Counted from the first letter of the stretch, positions 49,828 to 57,966 are shown. The stretch is 64,000 nucleotides of DNA from Ancylobacter sp. WKF20 (GCF_029760895.1 NZ_CP121679.1:3578001-3642000), one strand, 5' to 3'. The notes: generated by a model not told the origin, from the sequence alone. Program-made: numbers and translations.

Positions 49828-51054
49828 TCACGCATCCGCGGCGAGGATGTGGTTGCGCACGAGCGGGTAGACCTGGCCCTTCCAGCGGCGGCCGGAGAAG
49901 ACGCCGTAATGGCCGACGCCGGCCTGCAGATGGTGGCGGCGCAGATGCGGGCGCAGGCTGGTGCAGATGTCCTGCGCGGCGACTGTCTGGCCCACCGCAC
50001 AGATGTCGTCGCGCTCGCCCTCCACGGTGAGCAGCGCGGTGCGGCGGATGGCGCGGAAGTCGATCGGGTCGCCGCGATAGGTCAGTACCCCGCGCGGCAA
50101 ATCGTGCTCCTGGAAGACGATGCGGATGGTCTCCAGATAGAACTCGGCGGAGAGATCGAGCACCGCGAAATATTCGTCATAGAACGCCTTGGCGGTGCGC
50201 GCCTTGTCGTGCTCGCCCATGGCGAGGTTCTCGAACAGCTCCACATGCGCCTTCACATGGCGCTCCATGTTCATCGACATGAAGGCGCCGACCTGGATGA
50301 AGCCGGGATAGACCCGCCGCCCGGCACCGGCAAAGCCCGGCGGCACGGTGGCGATGAGGTTCTTCTCGAACCAGTCGAGGGGCTTCGAGGTGGCGAGCTC
50401 GTTCACCTTGGTCGGGTTGACGCGGGTATCCACCGGCCCGGCCATCAGCGTGATGGAGAGCGGCTGCGCCGGGTTGTCCTCCTGCGCCATCACCGCGCTC
50501 GCGGCGAGCACCTGCACGCAGGGCTGGCACACGGCGAGGGCGTGCGCGCCCGGCCCGATGGTCTCCAGGAAGCGGATGACATGGGCGACATATTCGTCGA
50601 AGCCGAAGGAGCCGACCTTCAGCGGCACGTCGCGCGCATTGGTCCAGTCGGTGATGTAGACGTCGTTCTCCGGCAGCAGGGTCTTCACCGTGTCCTGCAG
50701 CAGCGTGGCGAAATGGCCGGAGAGCGGGGCGACCACCAGAAGGCGCGGCTGCGGCTGGTCGATGTCTTTGGCGAAATGGATCAGCCGGCCGAAAGGCAGG
50801 TCGAGCGCCACCTCCTCGCGCACCTCCACCTCGCGGTTGCCGACGCTCACCGTGTCGATGCCGAAGGAGGGGCGGGCATGGCTGAGGCCGGTGCGCTCCA
50901 CCATTTCCAGCGCGGCGGTGAGGTTGCGCAGCAGCGCCGTGTCGGCGAGGCCGATGCCGCCCAGCGTGGTGTCGAGAAAGCGGCGCGACATGCGGGCGGC
51001 CAGCCGCACCGGGTCGAACAGGTCGGACTGGGCCTGATAGGCGGCGTAGATCAT
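49828..51054 (-). CDS. phaZ: Intracellular polyhydroxyalkanoate depolymerase
   Basis: A 408-residue PhaZ1-type depolymerase that mobilises native PHB granules. The nucleophile is Cys176 in ALAVCQPCVQVLAA rather than a serine, as in Cupriavidus PhaZa1, and the catalytic His is in the C-terminal GVGHYGVFSG. The N-terminal MIYAAYQAQSDLFDPVR is typical. Its presence implies PHB storage; no synthase gene is in the window. The ATG at 51054 is chosen over long upstream low-complexity reading. Confidence 0.93.
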   Translation of the reverse strand: MIYAAYQAQSDLFDPVRLAARMSRRFLDTTLGGIGLADTALLRNLTAALEMVERTGLSHARPSFGIDTVSVGNREVEVREEVALDLPFGRLIHFAKDIDQPQPRLLVVAPLSGHFATLLQDTVKTLLPENDVYITDWTNARDVPLKVGSFGFDEYVAHVIRFLETIGPGAHALAVCQPCVQVLAASAVMAQEDNPAQPLSITLMAGPVDTRVNPTKVNELATSKPLDWFEKNLIATVPPGFAGAGRRVYPGFIQVGAFMSMNMERHVKAHVELFENLAMGEHDKARTAKAFYDEYFAVLDLSAEFYLETIRIVFQEHDLPRGVLTYRGDPIDFRAIRRTALLTVEGERDDICAVGQTVAAQDICTSLRPHLRRHHLQAGVGHYGVFSGRRWKGQVYPLVRNHILAADA

Positions 51055-51413
51055 GCGGGTGCGCCCGGACGGAACCGGGACGACCGGCGGCAGGCAGAGA
51101 CAGGGCAGGCGGGGTCGGGGCAGGCGAGCTTCACGGCAAGTCCTCACAGGCGGCGGGACGTGTGAACGGCGACAGGCGGGCGGGCAATAACCGGCAGCCA
51201 GCCGGCAAGGCTCGCGCGCCGGCGCGCGGCCGGCAAGCGGAAAGATGACCGGCCGGTGACAGGAGAGGGGCAAACACCGTGCCGCGCCCCGGCGCGGTGC
51301 CGGCCCGGCCGATGAGGGCCGCTATCGGGGATGGCACGAATAGTGTTTGCCGCTCCGTTACCGATCATCCGGCGGGGTCGGCGCCCTGCCCTCCGCCGAG
51401 CTGGAACAATTTC
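51055..51413. other. Divergent intergenic region phaZ / GST
   Basis: A 359-bp GC-rich gap carrying the start regions of both divergent genes. I see no perfect palindrome and no strong -35/-10 pair; the most AT-rich spot is near 51337-51365. Open reading across it is low-complexity Arg/Pro and not credible as protein. Confidence 0.5.
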
Positions 51414-52196
51414 ATGCCGCCCGCCTCCAAAGCCGCCGCCACCAAAACCACCGGAAGCAAGACCACCGGCGCCAAAAAGGCCGCGAAACCCCGGCCGGCC
51501 AAGGCTGTGGCGGGCGAAGCGACCCCCACGCCGGTCGCCGCGCCGGCGGCGGTGCTCACCATTTCCAGCAAGAACTACTCGTCCTGGTCGCTGCGCGGCT
51601 ATCTGCTCTGCCGCATGGCGGGGCTCGAGATCACGGAAGCCCGCGTCTCGGCGGATGATCCCAGCATCCGCGCCGAGCTGCTGCTGCAATCCTCGTCCTT
51701 CCTCGTGCCCCGGCTCGATCATGAGGGCCTGCGCATCTGGGACACGCTGGCCATCGCCGAATATCTCAACGAACTCACACCCGAGGCCGGGCTTCTGCCT
51801 AGGGATCGCGCAGCGCGGGCCCATTGCCGCGCCATTTCCGGCGAAATGCATTCGGGCTTCGCCAATCTGCGGTCGGCCCTGCCGATGAACCTGAAAGCGC
51901 GCCATCCCGGCTTCAAGGTCTGGGCGGGCGTGCAGGGCGACATTGCGCGCATCCTCGCCATCTGGAGCGAGTGCCTTGCCACCTATGGCGGGCCGTACCT
52001 CTTCGGCGCCGCGCCGACGGTGGCGGATGCGATGTACGCCCCGGTCTGCACGCGCTTCCACACCTATGACGTGGCGCTGCCGCCCGACGCCGCGGCCTAT
52101 TGCCGGACCATGCTCGATTTCGCCCCGCTGCGGGACTGGACCGCCGAGGCGCTGGTGGAACCGGACGAGATGGAGGAGCTCGACGTCGAGTTCTGA
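51414..52196 (+). CDS. Glutathione S-transferase with basic N-terminal tail
   Basis: A 260-residue protein. Residues ~47-125 form the GST thioredoxin-like domain (ISSKNYSSWSLRGYLLCRM, catalytic Ser/Tyr region, then SFLVPRLDHEGLRIWDTLAIAEYLNE with the glutathione-contacting SxAI-like turn). The rest is the helical C-domain. The first ~45 residues are Lys/Ala/Pro/Thr-rich with KTTGSKTTGAKKAAKPRPAK, resembling histone H1 tails, and are not part of the GST fold. Start: ATG 51414. Substrate unknown. Confidence 0.88.
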   Translation: MPPASKAAATKTTGSKTTGAKKAAKPRPAKAVAGEATPTPVAAPAAVLTISSKNYSSWSLRGYLLCRMAGLEITEARVSADDPSIRAELLLQSSSFLVPRLDHEGLRIWDTLAIAEYLNELTPEAGLLPRDRAARAHCRAISGEMHSGFANLRSALPMNLKARHPGFKVWAGVQGDIARILAIWSECLATYGGPYLFGAAPTVADAMYAPVCTRFHTYDVALPPDAAAYCRTMLDFAPLRDWTAEALVEPDEMEELDVEF

Positions 52197-52462
52197 ACCC
52201 GGGGGCGGGCGAACCGGCGGAGCTCGACCCCATCCCGTCCGATGGGGAAAAGGGCAGGGAAAGGGGACGGAGGGGCGGGCGCCGCGCCATCAATCCCGGC
52301 CGCGGGTGCGGCGGCCGGGAGACCGCGAGGCTCGACAGCGCCCCTCCGATGGGAATGGGGTGGTAACCGGTTCGACCCCGTCACCGTGAATCCTCAGGCT
52401 TGCCCGAGGATGGCGCCGGCGATGGGCTCCCGGACGATCCTGCGACCGTCCGGGGAAAAGCC

Positions 52463-53062
52463 TCAGGCGCTGCGCTTCAGCGCCGGGGCGGTGGCGCGGG
52501 CGATGAGGTCCGTGAGGCTCGGCGCCTCAATGAGGGCGCCGGTCGGGCTGACAAGGCCGCGCGCGCCGGTGAGCGCGCCCGGCTGCAGCTCCAGCCCGAG
52601 GAAGCGGGCGCGGTCGAACGAGCCCGGCAGCCACAGCCCTTCCGTCAGCGCCACATCGAAGCCGAAGCGCGCATAATAGGGCGCGTCGCCGACCAGCAGG
52701 ATCGCGCCATGGCCGAGCCGCGCCGCCTCATTGATGGCGGTGGTCATCAGCGCCTTGCCGAGGCCCCGGTCGCGGAACCACGGATGCACGGCGAGCGGGC
52801 CGAGCAGCAGCGCCGGGCGCGACGGGCCGGCCGTCACATGCCACAGGCGCAGCGTGCCGATCAGCCGGCCATCCGCGCCATGCGACGCGAAGGCGAGGCC
52901 GTCGGCCGGCTTGCGGCCTTCGCGCAGGCGCTCGGAGGTCTTGGCGAGGCGCGCGGCGCGGCCGAAAGCGAGATCCAGCAGCGCCTCGCGCGGGGCGACA
53001 TCGGCCGCGGTCTCGAGCGAGATCACGGGGGCAGCGGTTTGGGTGGTGGCGACGTAGGTCAT
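52463..53062 (-). CDS. GNAT family N-acetyltransferase
   Basis: A 199-residue acetyltransferase. The acetyl-CoA loop is RDRGLGK (97-103) after LGPLAVHPWF, and YYARFGFDVA is the typical C-terminal motif. TGGAGG precedes the ATG at 53062. It lies directly downstream of the ornithine decarboxylase, and in related genomes such a GNAT sits in the odc-hss cluster, so a polyamine acceptor is plausible but unproven. Confidence 0.9.
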   Translation of the reverse strand: MTYVATTQTAAPVISLETAADVAPREALLDLAFGRAARLAKTSERLREGRKPADGLAFASHGADGRLIGTLRLWHVTAGPSRPALLLGPLAVHPWFRDRGLGKALMTTAINEAARLGHGAILLVGDAPYYARFGFDVALTEGLWLPGSFDRARFLGLELQPGALTGARGLVSPTGALIEAPSLTDLIARATAPALKRSA

Positions 53063-53122
53063 GGCAGCCTCCAACGCCCGGGATCGGCCGGGCAAAGAGG
53101 TGAAGGGAATTGTGAAAGCGTC

Positions 53123-53216
53123 GTCATCCCGGCCGGAGCCGGAGGCGGAGCGCCGGGATCGCCTTCCGCCTCTCGCGGTTGGCGATCCCGGATCGCCGTG
53201 CGGCGTCCGGGATGAC
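53123..53216. repeat. REPIN-like repeat, family B
   Basis: The left arm GTCATCCCGGCCGGAGCC and right arm GCGGCGTCCGGGATGAC are inverted, with inner CGCCGGGATCG/GCGATCCCGG. It lies between the ornithine decarboxylase stop and the GNAT start. Confidence 0.8.
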
Positions 53217-53225
53217 GTAAGGCGC

Positions 53226-54356
53226 TCAGATCACGTAGGAGCGCAGCGGTTCGAAGCCGTTGAACGCCACCGCCGAATAGGTGGTGGTGTAGGCGCCCGT
53301 CGCCTCGATCAGCACCTTGTCGCCGATGGCGAGCGACACCGGCAGCATCACCGGGGTCTTCTCATAGAGCACGTCGGCCGAATCGCAGGTCGGGCCGGCG
53401 AGCACGCAGGGCTCCACCGCATCGCCATCGCGCGGGGTGCGGATGGGGTAGCGGATCGCCTCGTCCATCGTCTCGGCGAGGCCGCCGAACTTGCCGATGT
53501 CGAGATAGACCCAGCGCACCTCGTCGGTGTCCGCCTTCTTCGAGATCAGCACCACCTCGGCCTCGATCAGGCCGGCCGCGCCGACCATGCCGCGGCCCGG
53601 CTCGATGATGGTCTGCGGGATGGCGTTGCCGAAGTGACGCGACAGCGCGCGGAAGATCGCCTCGCCATAGGCTTCCGCCGCCGGCACGTCCTGCAGGTAC
53701 TTGGCCGGGAAGCCGCCGCCGAGATTGACGAGGCTCAGCGAGAAGCCGCGCTCGGCGCAGGCCGCGAAGATCGCCGCGGCCGAGGCCAGCGCCGAATCCC
53801 AGGCGTCGACATTCTTCTGCTGCGAGCCGACATGGAAGGAGACGCCATGCGCCTCCAGCCCCAGCCGGTGCGCGTGCTCGAGCACGTCGACCGCCATTTC
53901 CGGCTCGCAGCCGAACTTGCGCGAGAGCGGCCATTCGGCGCCCGCGCCGTCGCACAGGATGCGGCAGAACACCCGGGCCCCGGCGGCGACGCGCGCGACC
54001 TTCTCCACCTCTTCCACGCTGTCGACGGCGAAGAGCCGCACGCCCAGCTCGAAGGCGCGCGCGACATCGCGCTCCTTCTTGATGGTGTTGCCGAAGGAGA
54101 TGCGCTCGGCGCCCGCGCCGGTGGCGAGCACCATGGTGATCTCGTTCACCGAGGCGCAGTCGAAGCACGAGCCCATCTCGGCCAGCGCGTTGAGGATCGC
54201 CGGGTCGGGATTGGCCTTCACCGCATAGAACACGCGGGTGTCGGGCAAAGCGCGGGCGAAGGCGGCATAATTGGCGCGCACGACCTCGAGGTCGACGACG
54301 ACGCAGGGACCATCCTCGCGTCGGTTGCGCAGGAATTCGCGAATACGGTCGGTCAT
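53226..54356 (-). CDS. Ornithine decarboxylase (fold-type III PLP enzyme)
   Basis: A 376-residue alanine-racemase-fold decarboxylase making putrescine. PLP binds Lys47 in FYAVKANPDP, the phosphate loops are GGGFPAKY and EPGRGMVG, and the active-site Cys324 is in GPTCDSADVL. The family includes enzymes acting on ornithine and lysine, so lysine use is possible. It has an unusually long leader, about 570 bp to the next gene. It works with homospermidine synthase (47608) in the putrescine-to-homospermidine pathway. Confidence 0.93.
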   Translation of the reverse strand: MTDRIREFLRNRREDGPCVVVDLEVVRANYAAFARALPDTRVFYAVKANPDPAILNALAEMGSCFDCASVNEITMVLATGAGAERISFGNTIKKERDVARAFELGVRLFAVDSVEEVEKVARVAAGARVFCRILCDGAGAEWPLSRKFGCEPEMAVDVLEHAHRLGLEAHGVSFHVGSQQKNVDAWDSALASAAAIFAACAERGFSLSLVNLGGGFPAKYLQDVPAAEAYGEAIFRALSRHFGNAIPQTIIEPGRGMVGAAGLIEAEVVLISKKADTDEVRWVYLDIGKFGGLAETMDEAIRYPIRTPRDGDAVEPCVLAGPTCDSADVLYEKTPVMLPVSLAIGDKVLIEATGAYTTTYSAVAFNGFEPLRSYVI

Positions 54357-54720
54357 GGCGCTCTCCACAGACCCGAAGCAAGACCCATGGATGCGAACAC
54401 CCGCCCGCGGCGCCAATGGGCCGCAGGAGTGGCAGGAATGCGCATCCGTTCGCCGGCCGCACGGTTTTTGCCGCAAGGCCGGATGGAAGGGAGCCGTGGC
54501 ACGAAAGCGAGCCGGCGCGTGTGGAGAGCGCCAGCGCGTGTCCGATGCCTTCGCTTGGTACGGGAGACCCGACCGCACGCCCGGCAAGAAGTAGTGCCTC
54601 TTCAGTTTCCCGACCTTTGGAGGGCCGACAGAGACCAAAAAAGCCCGCTACGTCGTTGCTTCAAGTCACGTTCCCCGCTGAGAGCGAGGTGCGCCGGTTT
54701 CGCCTCCGGCTACCGATCTG
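54357..54720 (-). promoter_or_regulatory. Long 5' leader of ornithine decarboxylase, candidate speF-type regulatory RNA
   Basis: The gap 54357-54928 is 572 bp, and its first ~360 bp is GC-rich like the host, so it belongs to the decarboxylase rather than to the neighbouring cassette. In alphaproteobacteria such genes are preceded by the speF RNA motif (Rfam RF00518). The stretch 54590-54720 on the minus strand contains several stems and a short possible leader frame reading KLKRHYFLPG. I cannot align it to the family here, so this is a placement-based proposal. Confidence 0.35.
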
Positions 54721-54888
54721 ACTGGCGACTTTCCGGCCTCTTGTCCGGACTTCCGCCGATCGGCACGCGACCACAGGCACGTGCGAATATTGGGCGAGAA
54801 GGGATTTAGGGAATCAGGCTGTCACATGCAAGCGGGTGGGGGAGATTTTTTTAGGGGGCATACGCTCGAGGTGCGGGCAGCTCGATCT

Positions 54889-54905
54889 AATCCCTGTTTG
54901 GGATT
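54889..54905 (-). terminator. Hairpin downstream of the three-gene cassette
   Basis: AATCCC-(5 bases)-GGGATT, a perfect 6-bp stem 24 bases beyond the stop of the last cassette gene. No T-run follows on the minus strand. It may be a weak terminator or mark the left edge of the inserted DNA. Confidence 0.35.
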
Positions 54906-54928
54906 GATTGGGCATCGCCTTCACTTCG

Positions 54929-55552
54929 CTAATTAGTATCACGAGGTGAAAAATAAAGAGAAACGGGAATGTGCCGAACCCGAAAAGGAAGTCCCGTCCG
55001 CTGATGAAGGTGAGTGCTGATCCTTCGATTTGGATCAGTTTGGCAATGATTTATAGTCACATCAGTTCGCTCAGATTGCAGCTTCTCGACCCATTTTTCT
55101 ATAACATGGTCAATTCTTTGCTGAAAAATGAATATGATTAGGTCACCACTATCCTGCCCTGGCATTCCCGTGGAGTAACGAGTGTCAATTTGATTAAACC
55201 CCTTCAGAAGCCAGTCATATGACCCATGTATTTTAGATTCTCCTATCCATAAAAATCCACCTCTAAGCTGTATTACGATGTCGCAATGCCCCCCTATCTG
55301 TGTATCATGAGTAGGGTTTAGTCCCAATCCAGACAAGAAATTCATCATAGAGTTTGTAAGTTGATCTTCCGTCATGCCCTGATATAGTTGCGGAACCTTT
55401 ATCATTTCTTGAACAGCATAATCAATGCCGCGTTCGACGCAAGATAGCTGCTTTGAAGGGCTATCTGCACAAAGTAAGTCGAGCACAATCTGAGCTGGCG
55501 TGGATTGTGACGCCATCAACTTCAAGTCTCTGAGAGTAATTTCATCGTTCAT
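54929..55552 (-). CDS. PD-(D/E)XK nuclease-like protein of accessory cassette
   Basis: A 207-residue protein with the layout of a PD-(D/E)XK nuclease: Glu62 in MTEDQLTNSMM on a helix, Asp91 in GGHCDIVIQL, Glu105-Ser-Lys107 in FLWIGESKIHG, and a following helix with Gln121 in GFNQIDTRYSTG. That is the complete E..D..ExK..Q pattern of Mrr- and Holliday-resolvase-like folds. It is markedly AT-rich: 60 bases from 55081 hold only 19 G or C. Its ATG overlaps the upstream stop (55549-55552). DNA or RNA cleavage is predicted; the target is unknown. Confidence 0.75.
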   Translation of the reverse strand: MNDEITLRDLKLMASQSTPAQIVLDLLCADSPSKQLSCVERGIDYAVQEMIKVPQLYQGMTEDQLTNSMMNFLSGLGLNPTHDTQIGGHCDIVIQLRGGFLWIGESKIHGSYDWLLKGFNQIDTRYSTGMPGQDSGDLIIFIFQQRIDHVIEKWVEKLQSERTDVTINHCQTDPNRRISTHLHQRTGLPFRVRHIPVSLYFSPRDTN

Positions 55553-55950
55553 TGAGCGCTAAACCGCTCAGATGGGACAAAAAAAGGAACAATACGATCT
55601 TCGAAATCAGGAACTAGTCGCCCACTACTAGGGTGCGCAAATTCTCCGGACGACTGAGCTTGAAATAAATCTTCAGCAGAAATCTCAAACTCATCGTCAT
55701 TTTCATCAATGAAAAGCCCGAAAATATCAAAAGCATGAATATTAGAAGTTGAGAGTATTGTAAGTGCGGCCATTAAATCTTGGTCAACGCGCTCTTTTCC
55801 AGCCGCTTTAATGAAGGTCCTGTATGTCAGCATTTCACGCTGGTCTGAGGGTAGACTTGCAACGTAATCAACAAGACGGAGGCATAGCTGTAGGATCGGG
55901 GAATTGGCGCCCCGCTCTTTCAGGTCTCGTTTGATGGCGTCAGCAACCAT
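55549..55950 (-). CDS. Small acidic middle protein of accessory cassette, unknown
   Basis: A 133-residue protein I do not recognise. The N-terminal half is helical (MVADAIKRDLKERG, then LRLVDYVASLP). A middle part, TYRTFIKAAGKERVDQDLMAALTIL in pieces, followed by a hydrophobic-acidic strand pair (FGLFIDENDDEFEIS), could be a winged helix. The C-terminus is FEDRIVPFFVPSERFSAQ. It overlaps both neighbours, by 11 bases upstream and 4 bases downstream. An adaptor or regulatory role between the two larger proteins is a guess from order and size. Confidence 0.7.
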   Translation of the reverse strand: MVADAIKRDLKERGANSPILQLCLRLVDYVASLPSDQREMLTYRTFIKAAGKERVDQDLMAALTILSTSNIHAFDIFGLFIDENDDEFEISAEDLFQAQSSGEFAHPSSGRLVPDFEDRIVPFFVPSERFSAQ

Positions 55951-57031
55951 CCTCTATGTTCTCATTTCGTTCTTCGTTCATCAATCGATAAAAATGTAGC
56001 ATACGGCTGCGCACGTGTTCGAACTCCGTATCGTCTGCACAGTTCCGAATCATCGCATTGGTTAAGATCGGATGCGTTGCACCTGCGCTCCTGGCCGAGG
56101 CGCTCAAAGTAAGTTCGGGCCTTGAGAGGGCGCGCCCCAGCGGGAGGGGCCAAAGTACGCTCAGTCGGTGTATCTCAATATCGGACGCCAGAGCGCGCTT
56201 CCCTCCTCGATGATAAGCTTCTTGCCGCAGGCAAGTCCTTCGGCGCCTCATTTTTTCGTGCTTGAGTGAGGCTGTCGTTGTGCCAAACGCGAGTTCAACG
56301 ACTATGCCCTCTCCCTCCGCCTTGTAAATTCGGTCGATCAGCGGGAACAGGTTCATCGGTTGAGGCAACAGGTCGCCGACCGTCATAAGCGCCAGCTCTT
56401 TCCGAATGAGAGCGTGAACGACGTCACCCGCGGTGGAAGGCATTCCTAGCGGGGCGTCGACTCTCACATCAATCTCAGTAAAGTCTGGCGAAATCTTTAC
56501 CACGTCCATTGCTTGCCACTTGACGTGGCGTATCCCCACCAATTCGTCAAATCGACTAAGAGCGTCGGCAGCTTCCTCGGGAAAGTCTTCACGCTCCAGC
56601 TCCTCCCTAACGGAAAGCACTCTCACCGATGCGAAAGTTGCTACCGTGCCGCCGTCGCCGACCGTCACATTCACGAGGGTGGGCGTCGTCGACAGGCCGT
56701 TCAACTGGTCGCTGGGGACGAGGGCCGGATAGTGCTCCAGAAATGACGATGGAGGAATTACCGCATCACGAATTGCCGACGCGATCTGCTCGCCGATAGC
56801 GCGATCAACGGAATGCAGTCTCAGCATTTTCTCGCCGCACTGATAGTGCTTAATAAGATATTCCAGTACGCGATTACGATATTCGTCGAGGTTTTCACCC
56901 TCAGCGATGATTTTTTCTACGGTCTTATCCCATCCTTGACCTCGCGGGAGCTCAAGGAAAGAAAGGATTTTCTGGCCGACGTTCCACGGCATGCGATCTC
57001 GCATACATCTTGCTTCTACAGCTAAAGTCAT
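55940..57031 (-). CDS. Large unrecognised protein, first gene of accessory cassette
   Basis: A 363-residue protein with no family I can name. The N-terminal ~95 residues are helical, with HYQCGEKMLRL near 62. A beta-rich part follows (PTLVNVTVGDGGTVATFASV), then an acidic helical region. Near 257-275 lies a strongly basic stretch with KHEKMRRRRTCLRQ that could contact nucleic acid. Start: ATG at 57031 with AGGAAA nine bases upstream; in-frame ATG 57133 and GTG 57178 are alternatives, but the palindrome at 57148 argues against the longest. Base composition is lower in GC than flanking genes. Confidence 0.65.
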   Translation of the reverse strand: MTLAVEARCMRDRMPWNVGQKILSFLELPRGQGWDKTVEKIIAEGENLDEYRNRVLEYLIKHYQCGEKMLRLHSVDRAIGEQIASAIRDAVIPPSSFLEHYPALVPSDQLNGLSTTPTLVNVTVGDGGTVATFASVRVLSVREELEREDFPEEAADALSRFDELVGIRHVKWQAMDVVKISPDFTEIDVRVDAPLGMPSTAGDVVHALIRKELALMTVGDLLPQPMNLFPLIDRIYKAEGEGIVVELAFGTTTASLKHEKMRRRRTCLRQEAYHRGGKRALASDIEIHRLSVLWPLPLGRALSRPELTLSASARSAGATHPILTNAMIRNCADDTEFEHVRSRMLHFYRLMNEERNENIEDGC

Positions 57032-57147
57032 GGATTCGTTTCCTGTGATTTGCTTAATTTGGTCCCGGACTCGGTTGACGAGCAACCTCCATCCAAGAGT
57101 TCTCAACAGGGCCAACAGCAAATTTGGATACATTTCGCCTAGCCTGC

Positions 57148-57163
57148 GTACCCTAGGGTACGT
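57148..57163. promoter_or_regulatory. Perfect 16-bp palindrome upstream of the accessory cassette
   Basis: CGTACCCTAGGGTACG is perfectly self-complementary with no spacer, 117 bp before the ATG at 57031 and 150 bp before nfu on the other strand. It could be an operator for a dimeric repressor, or a recognition site of the cassette's own proteins. Confidence 0.5.
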
Positions 57164-57312
57164 TGCGAAATGCGGCACTTGAGCTCCAGCGGAATCTGAT
57201 TGGAAGCTCCATGCAGTCCTCCCCTTCCCCTTCCCCCCGCGACCGCCTATCTAAAAAGCGATCCATCCCCGTCGCCGCGGCCTTGAACCGTGGTTGGCAA
57301 GGAGCGCTAAAA

Positions 57313-57867
57313 ATGTTCATCCAGACCGAAGCCACCCCCAATCCCGCCACGCTGAAGTTTCTGCCGGGCCGTTCCGTGCTCGGGGCCGGCACCTTCGAGG
57401 CGCGCAATGCGGAGGAGGCGGCGCGTTCGCCGCTCGCCGCGAGCCTGTTCGAGGTGCCGGGCGTCACCGGCGTGTTCTTCGGGTCGGATTTCGTCACCGT
57501 CACCAAGGAAGGTGGCGAGTGGGCGCATCTCAAGCCCGCCATTCTCGGCGCCATCATGGAGCATTTCGTCTCCGGCAAGGCGATCCTGCCCGAGGACCAC
57601 TCCCATGCGGCGGACGATGCCTTCTATGAGGAGAAGGATGCCGGGGTGGTCGATACCATCCGCGAGCTGATCGACACGCGCGTGCGCCCGGCGGTGGCCA
57701 ATGATGGCGGCGACATCACCTTCCGCGGCTATAAGGACGGCATCGTCTTCCTGGCGATGAAGGGCTCCTGCGCCGGCTGCCCCTCCTCCACCGCGACGCT
57801 GAAGAACGGCATCGAGAATCTGCTGCGCCATTTCGTGCCGGATGTGGTCGAAGTCCGTCCGGTGTGA
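57313..57867 (+). CDS. NifU-family Fe-S scaffold protein (Nfu type)
   Basis: A 184-residue protein with an Nfu N-terminal domain (MFIQTEATPNPATLKFLPG, about 1-88) and a NifU C-terminal domain carrying the cluster ligands Cys153 and Cys156 in GSCAGCPSS. It delivers 4Fe-4S clusters to targets such as lipoyl synthase and MiaB. The ATG at 57313 has AAGGAG eight bases upstream. It heads the conserved run leading to tsaB. Confidence 0.95.
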   Translation: MFIQTEATPNPATLKFLPGRSVLGAGTFEARNAEEAARSPLAASLFEVPGVTGVFFGSDFVTVTKEGGEWAHLKPAILGAIMEHFVSGKAILPEDHSHAADDAFYEEKDAGVVDTIRELIDTRVRPAVANDGGDITFRGYKDGIVFLAMKGSCAGCPSSTATLKNGIENLLRHFVPDVVEVRPV

Positions 57868-57966
57868 GGGACGCCCTGTGTGAGGCGCGCCCGGTCGGAC
57901 CGGGCTCGCCGAGGGGTTGGACCGGGGGAGCGGATCGGGGCCGGGCGGCGGCGGGACGGGCGGTCG

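Noticed and set aside
52366..52390. A GGTTCGACCCC-like string resembling a tRNA T arm.
   Set aside because: No acceptor stem, anticodon arm or CCA-side pairing can be built around it.
54440..54638. An upstream in-frame extension of ornithine decarboxylase (about 94 codons).
   Set aside because: The extension is Arg/Pro/His-rich and lies outside the decarboxylase fold; the ATG at 54356 gives the normal family N-terminus.
54600..57310. Search for flanking direct repeats or a tRNA attachment site around the accessory cassette.
   Set aside because: I found no convincing direct repeat pair, integrase or tRNA, so no insertion mechanism is claimed.
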